A stretch of 64,000 nt of DNA from Yoonia sp. I 8.24 (GTDB lineage Bacteria; Pseudomonadota; Alphaproteobacteria; Rhodobacterales; Rhodobacteraceae), in assembly GCF_022096995.1 (NCBI RefSeq), contig NZ_JACXGQ010000009.1:1-64000 (forward strand), given 5' to 3'. How positions within the stretch are numbered: the first letter of the stretch is position 1; every line of letters starts with the position of its first letter. Under the pieces are notes generated by a model. The model searched no databases. It saw only the letters and a list, made by a program, of their open reading frames with translations, and had not been told where the DNA came from. Shown one piece after another: positions 39,396-48,046 of this stretch. The translations under genes and the position numbers were made by a program.

Positions 39396-40442
39396 TTAGC
39401 CGTGCAGCAGATCAACGAATTGCTGCACGGCATCTTCCGTTACTGACCAATCAGTGACCAAACGCCCGGTCAGCATGCCATCGGGATCACCCGTATGCGG
39501 GTCGCCGCCCATCACATAGTAAAACGCGCCGCCATCCAGCATCCGCTTATGTTCACGGCGTGGCATGTCAAAAAAGATGATATTGGCTTGGGGTTCACAT
39601 TGAAATGTTAACCCGTCGTAATCGCGCAGCCCTGTCGCCAATTGTGTGCAGCGCGCATTCGCGGCGCGCGCCAAATCCAGCCAAAGACCGTCTGCCAAAT
39701 AGCCTTGCATCTGCGCTGAAAGAAAGCGGTGCTTTGACAAAAGATGACCACCACGTTTGCGGCGCAGCTCAAATTCCCAAGCGAGATCGGGATCAAAGAT
39801 CACGCAGGCCTCGACACCTAATGCGCCATTCTTCGTGCCGCCAAAGCTAACGGTGTCGATCCCAGCCTTCCACGACATCTCAGCTGCGGTGCAATCGAGC
39901 GCGACCAGCGCATTAGCAAAGCGCGCGCCGTCCATGTGAGTTTTCATGCCAAATTCACGCGCCACATCTGTCAACGCGCGAATTTCATCCAAGCTGTATA
40001 TCGTGCCTTTTTCGGTCACTTGCGTAATCGAAAGCGGTCCACGTTGCGGGCCATGTACGCCGCGATTTTGTTCAGATTCGATTTTGGTGCGCAAGGCGTC
40101 CGGTGACATTTTGCCGTCGACTGTCGGCACCAACGTCAGCTTTGCCTGCGAATAAAACTCTGGTGCGTTGCATTCGTCTTCTTGGATATGGGCGACATCG
40201 GCGCAAAAGATCGTTTCCCAAGGTTGCGACATGGTTGCAAGCAGCAACGCATTGGCGCTGGTGCCGTTGATGACAAATTCGACTGCTGCCTCGGGGGCTT
40301 CAAAAGTGTCGCGGACTTTTTGGCGCGCATCTTGGGTGAATGCATCGCTGCCATAGCCGGGCGCGTAGCCTGTATTGGCTGTAGTGATCGCCGCGATCAC
40401 CTGTGGATGTACGGGTCCTGCGTTATCGGATGAGAAAAACAT
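39396..40442 (-). CDS. low-specificity L-threonine aldolase
   Basis: 348 residues of PLP fold type I. MFFSSDNAGPVHPQVI at the start, HIQEDECNAPEF, HMDGARFANALVAL and the PLP-lysine motif SFGGTKNGALG are typical. It splits threonine or allo-threonine to glycine and acetaldehyde. Its ATG starts on the base after the ycgN-like stop, so the genes ribF, ycgN-like and this one form one overlapping unit. Confidence 0.93.
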   Translation of the reverse strand: MFFSSDNAGPVHPQVIAAITTANTGYAPGYGSDAFTQDARQKVRDTFEAPEAAVEFVINGTSANALLLATMSQPWETIFCADVAHIQEDECNAPEFYSQAKLTLVPTVDGKMSPDALRTKIESEQNRGVHGPQRGPLSITQVTEKGTIYSLDEIRALTDVAREFGMKTHMDGARFANALVALDCTAAEMSWKAGIDTVSFGGTKNGALGVEACVIFDPDLAWEFELRRKRGGHLLSKHRFLSAQMQGYLADGLWLDLARAANARCTQLATGLRDYDGLTFQCEPQANIIFFDMPRREHKRMLDGGAFYYVMGGDPHTGDPDGMLTGRLVTDWSVTEDAVQQFVDLLHG

Positions 40443-40913
40443 CTATGTTGGCTCCTCGATGATGTGGTCTTCCCAGTCGTCTTCGTCGATTTCAAACTCT
40501 GGGAGGGTCATGCCGCGCACGGATACGCCGGCGCGGTGGACAGATTCGGGATCGCCTGTGACCAACGGGTGCCAATCAAACAGCGGGCGACCTTCATAGA
40601 TCAGACGGTAAGCACAGGTTTGCGGCAGCCAATACATTGTATCTGCGATGGTCTTCGGGCTTAGCACGATGCATTCGGGAACGAAGTTATGCCGAATTGA
40701 ATAATTCCCGCATAGGCAGCTTTGGTCGTCCAGCAATCGGCACGCAACGCGGGTCATCACAACAACGCCGGTATCTTCATCTTCTAGCTTGTTCAGGCAG
40801 CATTTCCCGCAGCCATCGCAAAGCGCTTCCCACTCGGGTTGCGTCAGCTTGTCCATCGGTTTGGTTTCCCAAAACCGGTCAGCCAACCCAGCGCGAGTTA
40901 TTTCATTCGACAT
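40443..40913 (-). CDS. YcgN-family cysteine cluster protein (UPF0260)
   Basis: 156 residues. The cysteine cluster CDGCGKCCLNKLED (about 32-45), with later cysteines in TRVACRLLDDQSCLCGNYSI and PECIVL, matches the YcgN/UPF0260 family, predicted metal or iron-sulfur binders of unknown function. ADRFWETKPMDKLT precedes the cluster. It overlaps the ribF stop by 11 bases and abuts the threonine aldolase start, so it is in the same operon. Confidence 0.92.
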   Translation of the reverse strand: MSNEITRAGLADRFWETKPMDKLTQPEWEALCDGCGKCCLNKLEDEDTGVVVMTRVACRLLDDQSCLCGNYSIRHNFVPECIVLSPKTIADTMYWLPQTCAYRLIYEGRPLFDWHPLVTGDPESVHRAGVSVRGMTLPEFEIDEDDWEDHIIEEPT

Positions 40914-41844
40914 CTTGCAATATCTTTCGGGCGGTGTCGCAATCAGCGTTCATTTGCGCGATCAGCGCGTCCAGCCCGTCAAACTTTAGCTCTGGCCGCA
41001 GATAGTCGACCAATGCAACCGAAAGGGTCGCACCGTAAAGGTCACCCTTAAAATCAAACAAGTAGCTTTCGCAATTTGGTATATCGCCATCAAACATCGG
41101 GCGCACACCAATAGAGGCCGCACCATCGTAGCTGCCTGCGTGCGGGCCGTCTAAGACATCGACCTTAACTGCATAGACGCCAAATTTTGGTGGGTGCAGG
41201 CCGGCAATTGACATATTTGCCGTCGGAAACCCAAGCTCGCGGCCACGTTGATCACCGCGAATAATTTCGCCTTCAATCCGGTGCCAATGGTCCAGCATTG
41301 CAGCGGCGTCGCGGGGTTTGCCGTCGCTCAGGGCCTGCCGAATGGCGGTGGATGATACATTTGCTGGTCCAATCTTCAGAATCGGGGCCACGGTAACGCC
41401 AAAGCCCATTTCATCCCCAAAGGTGCGCAGGTCATCAATCGTACCAGAGCGCCCTTGTCCGAAACAAAAATCGGCACCGACAACGACGTGTTTCAACCCT
41501 AACCGATCAGCAATGACGTCTTGCGCAAATGCGCGCGGCGTGAGGCTGGCAAGGGCTTCGTTAAATGGGACCTCGTACAGTTTTTCGACGCCAAGCTTAT
41601 CCAACCGGTTTGCACGGGCCTCGGCATTCATGAGGCGAAATGGTTTCGAATCGCGTGAAAAATAGCTGCGGGGGTGGGGCTCAAAGGTCATCAGGCCAAG
41701 CGGAGCATTCTCAGCCTTGGCGATGTTCCGTGTCAGATCAATCACCGATTGGTGGCCGATATGAACGCCGTCGAAATTCCCAATCGCCGCAGCTGCGCCG
41801 CGGTCGCTAGGGTCGATAAAAAGTGTGTCACGAATGATGCGCAT
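40903..41844 (-). CDS. ribF: bifunctional riboflavin kinase / FAD synthetase
   Basis: 313 residues. The FAD synthetase domain has IGNFDGVHIGHQSVI near 20, DVIADRLGLKHVVVGADFCF and STAIRQALSDGKPRDAA; the C-terminal flavokinase has GRELGFPTANM and the YLFDFKGDLYGATLSVALVD block. It makes FMN and FAD from riboflavin. The ATG at 41844 is used by homology; the upstream in-frame TTG (41868) has no support. No FMN riboswitch was seen upstream. First gene of the ribF-ycgN-threonine aldolase unit. Confidence 0.95.
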   Translation of the reverse strand: MRIIRDTLFIDPSDRGAAAAIGNFDGVHIGHQSVIDLTRNIAKAENAPLGLMTFEPHPRSYFSRDSKPFRLMNAEARANRLDKLGVEKLYEVPFNEALASLTPRAFAQDVIADRLGLKHVVVGADFCFGQGRSGTIDDLRTFGDEMGFGVTVAPILKIGPANVSSTAIRQALSDGKPRDAAAMLDHWHRIEGEIIRGDQRGRELGFPTANMSIAGLHPPKFGVYAVKVDVLDGPHAGSYDGAASIGVRPMFDGDIPNCESYLFDFKGDLYGATLSVALVDYLRPELKFDGLDALIAQMNADCDTARKILQDVE

Positions 41845-41880
41845 GGCCTTGCGTAGCGCGGCCTGCAAAGGGCTGCAACC

Positions 41881-42324
41881 CTAGTCGAACTTGCGCGATG
41901 GTGCGAGAACCGTGGCGTCGCCGACAAGCACCTTTTTGCCGTTCACAAGGCAGCGCGTATTCATTGTCACGCGGCGTTTTGCGTTGTCGATTTCCATCAC
42001 TTCGACTTCGGTCAGAACCATGTCACCGGGACGCACAGGGGCCAAGAATTTAAGACTTTGCCCCAGATACACGGTGCCATGCCCCGGCAATTGTTCACCG
42101 ATCACCGCGCTGATCAGCCCGGCAGTCAGCATGCCGTGTGCGATGCGCCCGCCAAAGATTGTATCTTGCGCATAGTCATCGTCGAGATGCACAGGGTTAT
42201 GATCAGTAGAGACAGTGGCGAACATTTCGATATCTTCATCTGTCACAACCTTGCGTAGGGTGCGGATCATACCGATTTCGATGTCTTCAATGCAGATGGT
42301 TCCACGTGGGGCATTATCAAGCAT
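41881..42324 (-). CDS. MaoC-like hotdog dehydratase
   Basis: 147 residues from the ATG at 42324, which has GGAA about 6 bases upstream; an ATG 4 codons earlier is possible. The hydratase motif is FATVSTDHNPVHLDDDYA with the conserved Asp and His, followed by FGGRIAHGMLTAGLISAVIG and TVYLGQSLKFLAPVRPGD. Such proteins hydrate enoyl-CoA thioesters or act as (R)-hydratases; the physiological substrate is unknown. It lies 36 bases upstream of ribF on the same strand. Confidence 0.92.
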   Translation of the reverse strand: MLDNAPRGTICIEDIEIGMIRTLRKVVTDEDIEMFATVSTDHNPVHLDDDYAQDTIFGGRIAHGMLTAGLISAVIGEQLPGHGTVYLGQSLKFLAPVRPGDMVLTEVEVMEIDNAKRRVTMNTRCLVNGKKVLVGDATVLAPSRKFD

Positions 42325-42411
42325 GTCGCGTTCCATTGGGTAATAAAAATCCGATAAGCCTTTCGGCTTTGAAACTTTATTACTTCGCGGCCGCAGAAAA
42401 ATCAAGTACCC

Positions 42412-43287
42412 TTAGCGTAATTGTCCGATTGCAAACGTCGCATGCGTTTGCTGCGCGTTCAGATAATCACGCAGCGCCTCTGGATCAGGCTGGGTCACTG
42501 TTTTTGTTTCAGCGGCGGCAAGCCCGCCAGAAATAAACAGCACGTCCAAATCTTCTTGCACAGCGCCCAGAACATCAGTGTGAGGCCCATCGCCGATAGC
42601 GATAATTGGTGCGTCAGCAGGCAGTTTGTTCAGCGCTGCCAAGCGACGGCGTGCAAGGTCGTAAATGGGGGGGTGTGGTTTGCCGAAATACAGGCTTTCG
42701 CCGCCCATATCAGTATAAAGCTGGGCCAACGCGCCCGCGCACCATTCACGTACCTCACCACGATCCACAACAATATCAGGGTTCGCGCAGAGCAGCTTGA
42801 GCCCTCTTTGTTTCGCAAAAAGGAAATCCGCGCGGTTCACATCGACATCGGCCATCGGATCAAACGGGCCGCAGCACACGATTCCTTCGGCCTGATCTAG
42901 CGGCACGCGCTGAATATCGACTGGGTTTTCGATCACCGACAATGGCTTAAAAAAATCATCGTCGCGCGGGCTTTCACCCATGAAATAGACTTTCTCGCCC
43001 ACGATTCCACGGTACATTGCCGCACGTGCGCTATCGCCCGAAGTCGCAATCGCATCCCATGCGTCTTCGGGAATACCAAAGCCAAGGATTTGACGTGCAA
43101 CTGATTCCCACGGGCGCGGCGAATTGGTGACAAGCACCACAATACCACCGTTGGCGCGATAGGCTTGCATTGCGGCGACGGCATCAGGAATGGCCGTGAT
43201 CCCGTCGTGCATACAACCCCATAGGTCAACAAAGGCCGCGTCGTATTGGCCCGAGATGTCTGCGAAAGTTTCGATAATCCGGGTCAT
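42412..43287 (-). CDS. HAD-superfamily hydrolase, TIGR01459 type
   Basis: 291 residues of the NagD-like class IIA HAD family. Motif I is FVDLWGCMHDG (first Asp nucleophile), motif II VTNSPRP, motif III region YFGKPHPPIYDL with the Lys, and motif IV IGDGPHTDVLGA. Probably a sugar-phosphate or nucleotide phosphatase in the cytoplasm; the natural substrate is unknown. It lies downstream of ppaC by 24 bases on the same strand, suggesting co-transcription. Confidence 0.9.
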   Translation of the reverse strand: MTRIIETFADISGQYDAAFVDLWGCMHDGITAIPDAVAAMQAYRANGGIVVLVTNSPRPWESVARQILGFGIPEDAWDAIATSGDSARAAMYRGIVGEKVYFMGESPRDDDFFKPLSVIENPVDIQRVPLDQAEGIVCCGPFDPMADVDVNRADFLFAKQRGLKLLCANPDIVVDRGEVREWCAGALAQLYTDMGGESLYFGKPHPPIYDLARRRLAALNKLPADAPIIAIGDGPHTDVLGAVQEDLDVLFISGGLAAAETKTVTQPDPEALRDYLNAQQTHATFAIGQLR

Positions 43288-43311
43288 GGCGCGGCCTTTG
43301 TACAGGGTGTT

Positions 43312-44229
43312 TTAAGCTTTGAGGTTCGGGATGATCTGCTTTTTACGGCTCATGATGCCGGGCAGAACAACACTGTCACCTTCGACAATGGCGTCGAATG
43401 ATTTTTCAGCCACAGATTTCACAATGTCGTTCGGGATGAACATTGTTGCCTCTTCGTTCAGAATGTCGACAACGAACAACAGAACTTCATCGACGCTATC
43501 TTCTTTGGCGACCTTTGGCATGGTTTCCATGATGGATTTCTGGCGGTCCAAGATGATTTTCGGCGCAGTGGTTTCTAGAACTGAAACGCGGAATTTCTTG
43601 CCATCAACGCCGTATTCTTTGCTGTCCATGCGCAAAAGTTCCGCGTCAGAGAATTCGGAGACGTCTGATTTAGCTTCGAACATTTCAGATGCATAGGCTT
43701 CGAGATCGATTTTCAAATCTGCCGCCAGTGTTTCTGCTAGCTCTTTATCCATCGATGTTGTGGTTGGCGAGCGGAACGCCAATGTGTCAGACAGGATGCA
43801 AGACAGCATCAGCCCTTTGACGCCCTCGGGCATATCAGCGGCCTTTTCGCCCATCATTTCGTGCATGATTGTCGCGGTGCAGGCCAATGGGCGGATGGTG
43901 ATGTTAATTGGGTTTTTGGTTTCCAGACCGCCCGCCAGTTTATGGTGGTCGATGATCGCCAAAACGTCAGCGTTGTTGATGTTCGCTGGCAGTTCAGCGG
44001 GGTTGTTTGTATCGACAATCACACATTTCTGGTCGTCTTCGACATCGGCGATCACTTCGGGGAGATCAAATTCCCAGCGCTTGGCGACAAATGCGGCTTC
44101 GGTGTTGGGGGCGCCCAGCAACGCAGCTTTGGCTTCGATGCCTGTGTGGTTCAAAAACCATTCCCAAATCAGGGGGGATCCGGTGCTGTCGGTGTCGGGG
44201 GCTTTGTGGCCAAAAACAAGAGTTGTCAT
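43312..44229 (-). CDS. ppaC: manganese-dependent inorganic pyrophosphatase (family II)
   Basis: 305 residues of the DHH phosphoesterase family. Metal-binding motifs are FGHKAPDTDS (8-17), CVIVDTNNPAEL, the AIIDHHKLAGG DHH motif and LSCILSDTLAFRSPTTT; the C-terminal DHHA2 domain includes SRKKQIIPNLKA at the very end. It hydrolyses pyrophosphate using Mn2+. AGGGAG-like sequence precedes the ATG. An unusual choice beside family I enzymes common in alphaproteobacteria. Confidence 0.95.
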   Translation of the reverse strand: MTTLVFGHKAPDTDSTGSPLIWEWFLNHTGIEAKAALLGAPNTEAAFVAKRWEFDLPEVIADVEDDQKCVIVDTNNPAELPANINNADVLAIIDHHKLAGGLETKNPINITIRPLACTATIMHEMMGEKAADMPEGVKGLMLSCILSDTLAFRSPTTTSMDKELAETLAADLKIDLEAYASEMFEAKSDVSEFSDAELLRMDSKEYGVDGKKFRVSVLETTAPKIILDRQKSIMETMPKVAKEDSVDEVLLFVVDILNEEATMFIPNDIVKSVAEKSFDAIVEGDSVVLPGIMSRKKQIIPNLKA

Positions 44230-44307
44230 GTGTGATGCTTTCTAAGGGAGACTTTGACCGCCTTATAAAACCACACCAAGCGACTGTCACCCCATGGTCT
44301 TAATGGT

Positions 44308-44334
44308 GTAAGGTGGATCGAGATCCACCCTACG
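44308..44334. repeat. small hairpin repeat, copy 2
   Basis: A perfect 8-bp stem (44312-44319 with 44322-44329) around a 2-base turn, extended by GTA/TAC past one mismatch, lies between the divergent ppaC and DUF2161 genes. ATCCACCCTACG at its right end is identical to bases 2181-2192. Probably a dispersed small palindromic element of this genome. Confidence 0.55.
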
Positions 44335-44346
44335 CGAAAGATACAA

Positions 44347-44994
44347 TTGCGCGAAGCTGACCTATACCCGCCGATCAAGGCCCATCTGCAACGCCAAGGC
44401 TATGACGTCAAAGGAGAGGTCGGCTCTGCCGATGTTGTCGGACGGCGCGGCGATGATCTGATTGTGGTCGAATTGAAGTTGGGGTTTTCGCTGGCGCTTT
44501 TTCATCAAGGGATTGAACGACTTGCGCTCACCGATGATGTTTATATTGCGGTTCCCGCCGGGGGGCGTGCCAAGGCATTGAAGGCAAACGTAAACCTCGC
44601 GCGGCGCGCAGGGCTGGGCGTCATGACGGTGCGCGCGCGCGACGGCTTTGTCGAGATTCTGGCCGATCCGGGGCCCTATGCAGCGCGCAAATCCAAGAAA
44701 AAGAAAACCCGGCTGTTGCGCGCGTTTGATCGGTTGCAGGGCGACCCAAATGCGGGCGGTGCCACGCGACATGGGATCGTGACGGGCTACCGCCAAGACG
44801 CTGTGCGCTGCGCCCGATTTCTTGCGATTCACGGGCCGTCAAAGGGTGCAAAGGTCAAAGATTGGGCCGAAGTACCGCAGGCCACGCGCATTATGGCCGA
44901 CGATCACTATGGTTGGTTCGAACGTGTCGACCGCGGCATCTACGCGTTGACCGATGCGGGCAAGCAGGGGTTAGCTGATTTCGGCGATGACTAA
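44347..44994 (+). CDS. DUF2161 protein with PD-(D/E)xK nuclease-like fold
   Basis: 215 residues. The N-terminal domain has the pattern E24, D29, and ELK at 42-44 (GEVGSADVVGRRGDD then VVELKLGF), matching PD-(D/E)xK phosphodiesterases; KSKKKKTRLLRAFDRLQGDP and the C-terminal winged-helix-like segment TRIMADDHYGWFERVDRGIY follow, as in DUF2161. The start is TTG at 44347, chosen because the protein then begins READLYPPIKAHL as in relatives; the ribosome site is weak. It overlaps the convergent TraB/GumN gene by 4 bases. Function unknown; DNA or RNA cleavage is inference. Confidence 0.82.
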   Translation: MREADLYPPIKAHLQRQGYDVKGEVGSADVVGRRGDDLIVVELKLGFSLALFHQGIERLALTDDVYIAVPAGGRAKALKANVNLARRAGLGVMTVRARDGFVEILADPGPYAARKSKKKKTRLLRAFDRLQGDPNAGGATRHGIVTGYRQDAVRCARFLAIHGPSKGAKVKDWAEVPQATRIMADDHYGWFERVDRGIYALTDAGKQGLADFGDD

Positions 44995-45983
44995 TCAGCG
45001 CGCGTCAGTGTCCAGCCGTCGTTTTGGAGCAGATTTAATATCCCGTTTTCACCAATCAAATGCGCGGCCCCGGCTGCGACGATGACATTATTATGGGATT
45101 TGGTTGCCTCGGTGATGACAGGAATCCAGTTGCGGTTACGTTCATCAAGGATTGATTCCTGGGTTTCGTCAAAAAGCACCGTGGCGGTTTCTAAATCCAG
45201 CTCTGGCAAATCGGCGAGCGTGAGGCGCGACATTTCCCATAAGGTGCCAACGTCTTTGGCGAAATAGCGATCAAGCATGGCGACGAACACCTGCTGTTGG
45301 GTATCAGGCATCATCAGACCCATGCGCAGAAATTCGATCTGTTCGTCCAAGCTCTCCTCTTGGAAGATCGCGAACAGCGTGGTGAAGGCTTCAAGTGATT
45401 GCATCGGCACACCAGCCTCTGCCGCCGCGTCCATGATCATATGGTCAAGCCCCAAGCGGCCTGCGATTACATCATCCATTGCGCAAGGCGGCATAGCCAA
45501 GAGTAGCGACGCGTACCAAGGTTGCATTTTCGCGATCATGAAGCTTGGAATGCTCCGGTCTGCGGCGGCCTGCAAAAGCAACTCCCAGGTTTGGCCGTCC
45601 AGAAGTTCAGGCAGCGTAGGGCCGTCGACGAGAAACAGTTGACTGGGATCACGGGCCATCAGCTGTTGCAGGTCTGCCTGATCGTCAGGCGTGGCCTCGA
45701 CCAAGATCAAATCGGCAGAGGCGACGCTCGCAGAAATGCTTGCGAACAGTGCACCAAGGCGCGGATCATATATATGCATCGTCCCGACGATGCGCAGGTT
45801 TTGCGTATCTTTTCGCGCGTCCCAAACCAGACCTTGCGCAAAAGGGATATCTGCGACTGCTGCCGACAATTTTTGATGTTGTTCGGCGCTCAGCTGATCA
45901 AGGTAGCTTTCGCCAGCGCATAGCGCGAGGGCGGGCAGGCTGAAAACCGAGAAGAGGGCAGTGGCGGCAGCGCGCAAGAACAT
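44991..45983 (-). CDS. TraB/GumN family protein
   Basis: 330 residues with a signal peptide (MFLRAAATALFSVFSLPALA). The TraB/GumN motifs are IVGTMHIYDPRLG, SADLILVEATPDD and VAAGAAHLIGENGILNLLQ at the C-terminus, the metalloprotease-like (Tiki/PrgY) signature with GxxH and an acidic residue. It acts in the periplasm; substrates are unknown. The second of two close ATGs (45983) is used because AAAGGA is then 7 bases away. Ends overlap with DUF2161. Confidence 0.88.
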   Translation of the reverse strand: MFLRAAATALFSVFSLPALALCAGESYLDQLSAEQHQKLSAAVADIPFAQGLVWDARKDTQNLRIVGTMHIYDPRLGALFASISASVASADLILVEATPDDQADLQQLMARDPSQLFLVDGPTLPELLDGQTWELLLQAAADRSIPSFMIAKMQPWYASLLLAMPPCAMDDVIAGRLGLDHMIMDAAAEAGVPMQSLEAFTTLFAIFQEESLDEQIEFLRMGLMMPDTQQQVFVAMLDRYFAKDVGTLWEMSRLTLADLPELDLETATVLFDETQESILDERNRNWIPVITEATKSHNNVIVAAGAAHLIGENGILNLLQNDGWTLTRAD

Positions 45984-46052
45984 TGGCATTCCTTTGGGTT
46001 ATGACCCCATTAAGGTAAGCCGTCTTTTGCGCGGGTCAATTGTGTCGGGGGA

Positions 46053-46139
46053 TTAAGTTAACAGTCGCTGCAACAAAAATACGCTCGCACCGACGAGCCC
46101 AACAACACCTTCGGGTCCCAAAATACTAAATAACCTCAC
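46053..46139 (-). CDS. candidate 28-residue small membrane protein
   Basis: From the GTG at 46139 a 28-codon frame reads MRLFSILGPEGVVGLVGASV followed by FLLQRLLT and TAA. The centre is a Gly/Val/Leu membrane segment flanked by basic residues, a composition typical of real small membrane proteins. A purine-rich AAAGGCGG lies 10-15 bases upstream. It sits alone in the gap between TraB/GumN and the Crp/Fnr regulator, on the same strand as both. No family recognised; the frame could also be chance. Confidence 0.35.
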   Translation of the reverse strand: MRLFSILGPEGVVGLVGASVFLLQRLLT

Positions 46140-46213
46140 GATGGTGCCGCCTTTCAGATACTTATAACGTGCTTAACATACCGCATTGTTACGGTTTGTG
46201 TGTTAAAACACGG

Positions 46214-46894
46214 TTAAGATAGATCTTCGGAAAGGGCTGCCGGATCAAGAATTTCGATACGTTGCCGTGCAGCTTTGATGACTCCGCGTTTTGACAGTTT
46301 GCTGATAGATCGGCTCACCATTTCACGGTTCGCGCCGATGGTACCCGCGATTTCTGCATGTGTCGGCGCGTTTTCGATGATGGCACCCACACATAATTTG
46401 CCGTGTTCTGCAGCAAGACGGAGTAGGTACGTGCTAACCCGTTGCTCGACAGACAGCGTTGTCATTTCCATGTTTCGCTCTGTGAGCGTACGAATGCGCG
46501 CGACCATTTGGCGCGTGATCCGATCACGGATCAACGGTACCTCGTTAAACAACCGCAAAAAGCTGTCGCGTTTAAGAATAAGGACTTTGGTTTCGGTTTT
46601 TGCGACAGTTGCCAATGATCTGCTTGTGCCGTCCAACGCCGCTAATTCGCCAAAATGTGCACCGATCGCAAATCGCGAAAACACGATTTCACGCCCGTCA
46701 CTTGTCCAAAACACGGCGAGCAAAGACCCGTAAAGCAAGAAATAGACATCGTGTGAATTGTCATCTTGATCAAAGATCGTTTGCCACGCACTAAATGTCT
46801 TTTCAGTTAGAACAAGCGGAATATCGGCCAAATCTTCGACGGTTACACCGGAAAAAAGCGGCAAATTATAGTGCAGCAATTCTTGAGGCTTCAT
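46214..46894 (-). CDS. Crp/Fnr-family transcriptional regulator
   Basis: 226 residues. The N-terminal cyclic-nucleotide-binding-like domain contains GAHFGELAALDGTSRSLATVA (about 77-97), close to the true cAMP-site consensus, so a cyclic nucleotide ligand is plausible. A long dimer helix leads to a Crp-type winged HTH with THAEIAGTIGANREMVSRSI as recognition region (about 177-196). No Fnr-type N-terminal cysteines are present, so oxygen sensing is unlikely. No clear ribosome site precedes the ATG. It follows the unrecognised 294-residue gene on the same strand, 267 bases away. Target genes unknown. Confidence 0.92.
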   Translation of the reverse strand: MKPQELLHYNLPLFSGVTVEDLADIPLVLTEKTFSAWQTIFDQDDNSHDVYFLLYGSLLAVFWTSDGREIVFSRFAIGAHFGELAALDGTSRSLATVAKTETKVLILKRDSFLRLFNEVPLIRDRITRQMVARIRTLTERNMEMTTLSVEQRVSTYLLRLAAEHGKLCVGAIIENAPTHAEIAGTIGANREMVSRSISKLSKRGVIKAARQRIEILDPAALSEDLS

Positions 46895-47161
46895 TGTTTA
46901 AACCACACGTGTTTACGGCCCGTAACGCGCTGGTATCGTAAGTGTGTCATGCTACATCCCTTAGTCCGCAGTGGGACTATAGGCACGTAAGCGATCGCTC
47001 CAAATATAGAAAATGATTTACCTAGCAGATTTGGCTCGCTGCCGAAACGGAGCGGATCATTGGCCAGCAAGCCAGGCTCGCATTATGACCAATTATATTG
47101 GGCTTTTGGCTGCGTTCACCACGTGAGGCCCAAATACGTGATGTGGCTTAGAAACAACAAG
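46895..47161. promoter_or_regulatory. regulator upstream region with inverted repeat
   Basis: 267 bases between the Crp/Fnr gene and the unrecognised gene, both leftward, so it holds the regulator's promoter. TAGTCC-n6-GGACTA at 46962-46979 is a perfect 6-bp inverted repeat and could be an operator, possibly for autoregulation. It does not match the Fnr (TTGAT-n4-ATCAA) or Crp consensus. No other structure was seen. Confidence 0.35.
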
Positions 47162-48046
47162 TTAGTACGGTTGATCACTCCCTATCCAAGGGGCGGCGAT
47201 GTCAAACGTCAACTCTGTCTGGCCGTCGTTTTGTTCTGAAACCCAAATATCCCCGCGAAATGCAGCATCTGGAATCGTTGTTTGTAAATGCTCAATCAGG
47301 CAGGGATGCCTTTGCAGCACGCGCTGTTCCAAGCTGGTTAGCTGTGCCAAGACTTCTGTGTCAGCAGAACGAATGTCATTTTGGATCACCTTATACGCTG
47401 TGTCTTCGGCGCCCAGTTTTCTGCGTATCGCAATCGGCTGCTTGCTTGTACATACGATAGGCAATTGGGTCAGGGTTTCGGCATCGGGGATGCTAAACAA
47501 ACTGACATGTTTGGTTTGAACATCATACGCTAGCATTGTCACATTCTGATCGGCGGCGTTGTCGTCCCCGATCCGGGAATGCGTTAGCAATCCGGACATA
47601 TCCGATGCGCCCTCAGGCAATTCGACATACAGGGTAAGGTGCAGCGCGTCGTTATCATGGCGCAAACCTAGGCGCGCGCCGAATGTCAGGGGGGATGATC
47701 CCTGCGCGGCGCTGATCACTTCACGAAATGGCGTTTCGGGGGCTTCGCCGCCTAATGCGGTGATCATCTTGCAAGCGATGGCAAGTCGCGTCTTTGGGTC
47801 CTGAGCGGGGTTTTCGACCTCTGTGATGATCGACAATGCTTGATCATGCGTCGAAAACCGAACAGCAACTGGGGCGCCAGTTTCGGTTAACGCACTGTGC
47901 TTCCAACGGGCCCAACCCGTATGATCCATCACGCCAATTTTGTACAAGGCGCGTTCGATTGCGTCGCCAGCTTTGCCAAAACCGCGCAAAAACCAGCACC
48001 ATTCCAGATCGTTGCGGGCGGGGTTCGCTGGGGCAAGAGTGAACAT
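47162..48046 (-). CDS. unrecognised 294-residue protein
   Basis: Starts MFTLAPANPARNDLEWCWFL with AAAGG 8 bases before the ATG at 48046; a longer frame to 48100 lacks support. No signal peptide or membrane segment. Blocks APVAVRFSTHDQALSIITEV, GARLGLRHDNDALHLTLYVE and GDIWVSEQNDGQTELTFDIA look like repeated beta pairs separated by helices, an alpha-beta-beta-alpha rhythm vaguely reminiscent of ABBA prenyltransferases, but no catalytic motif confirms this. Adjacent to a Crp/Fnr regulator and two small ORFs. Function should be treated as unknown. Confidence 0.7.
   Translation of the reverse strand: MFTLAPANPARNDLEWCWFLRGFGKAGDAIERALYKIGVMDHTGWARWKHSALTETGAPVAVRFSTHDQALSIITEVENPAQDPKTRLAIACKMITALGGEAPETPFREVISAAQGSSPLTFGARLGLRHDNDALHLTLYVELPEGASDMSGLLTHSRIGDDNAADQNVTMLAYDVQTKHVSLFSIPDAETLTQLPIVCTSKQPIAIRRKLGAEDTAYKVIQNDIRSADTEVLAQLTSLEQRVLQRHPCLIEHLQTTIPDAAFRGDIWVSEQNDGQTELTFDIAAPWIGSDQPY

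Noticed and set aside
46190-46212. GTGTT-AA-AACAC palindrome after the Crp/Fnr gene
   Set aside because: Could be a weak terminator, but the stem is five base pairs and no T run follows on the gene's strand.
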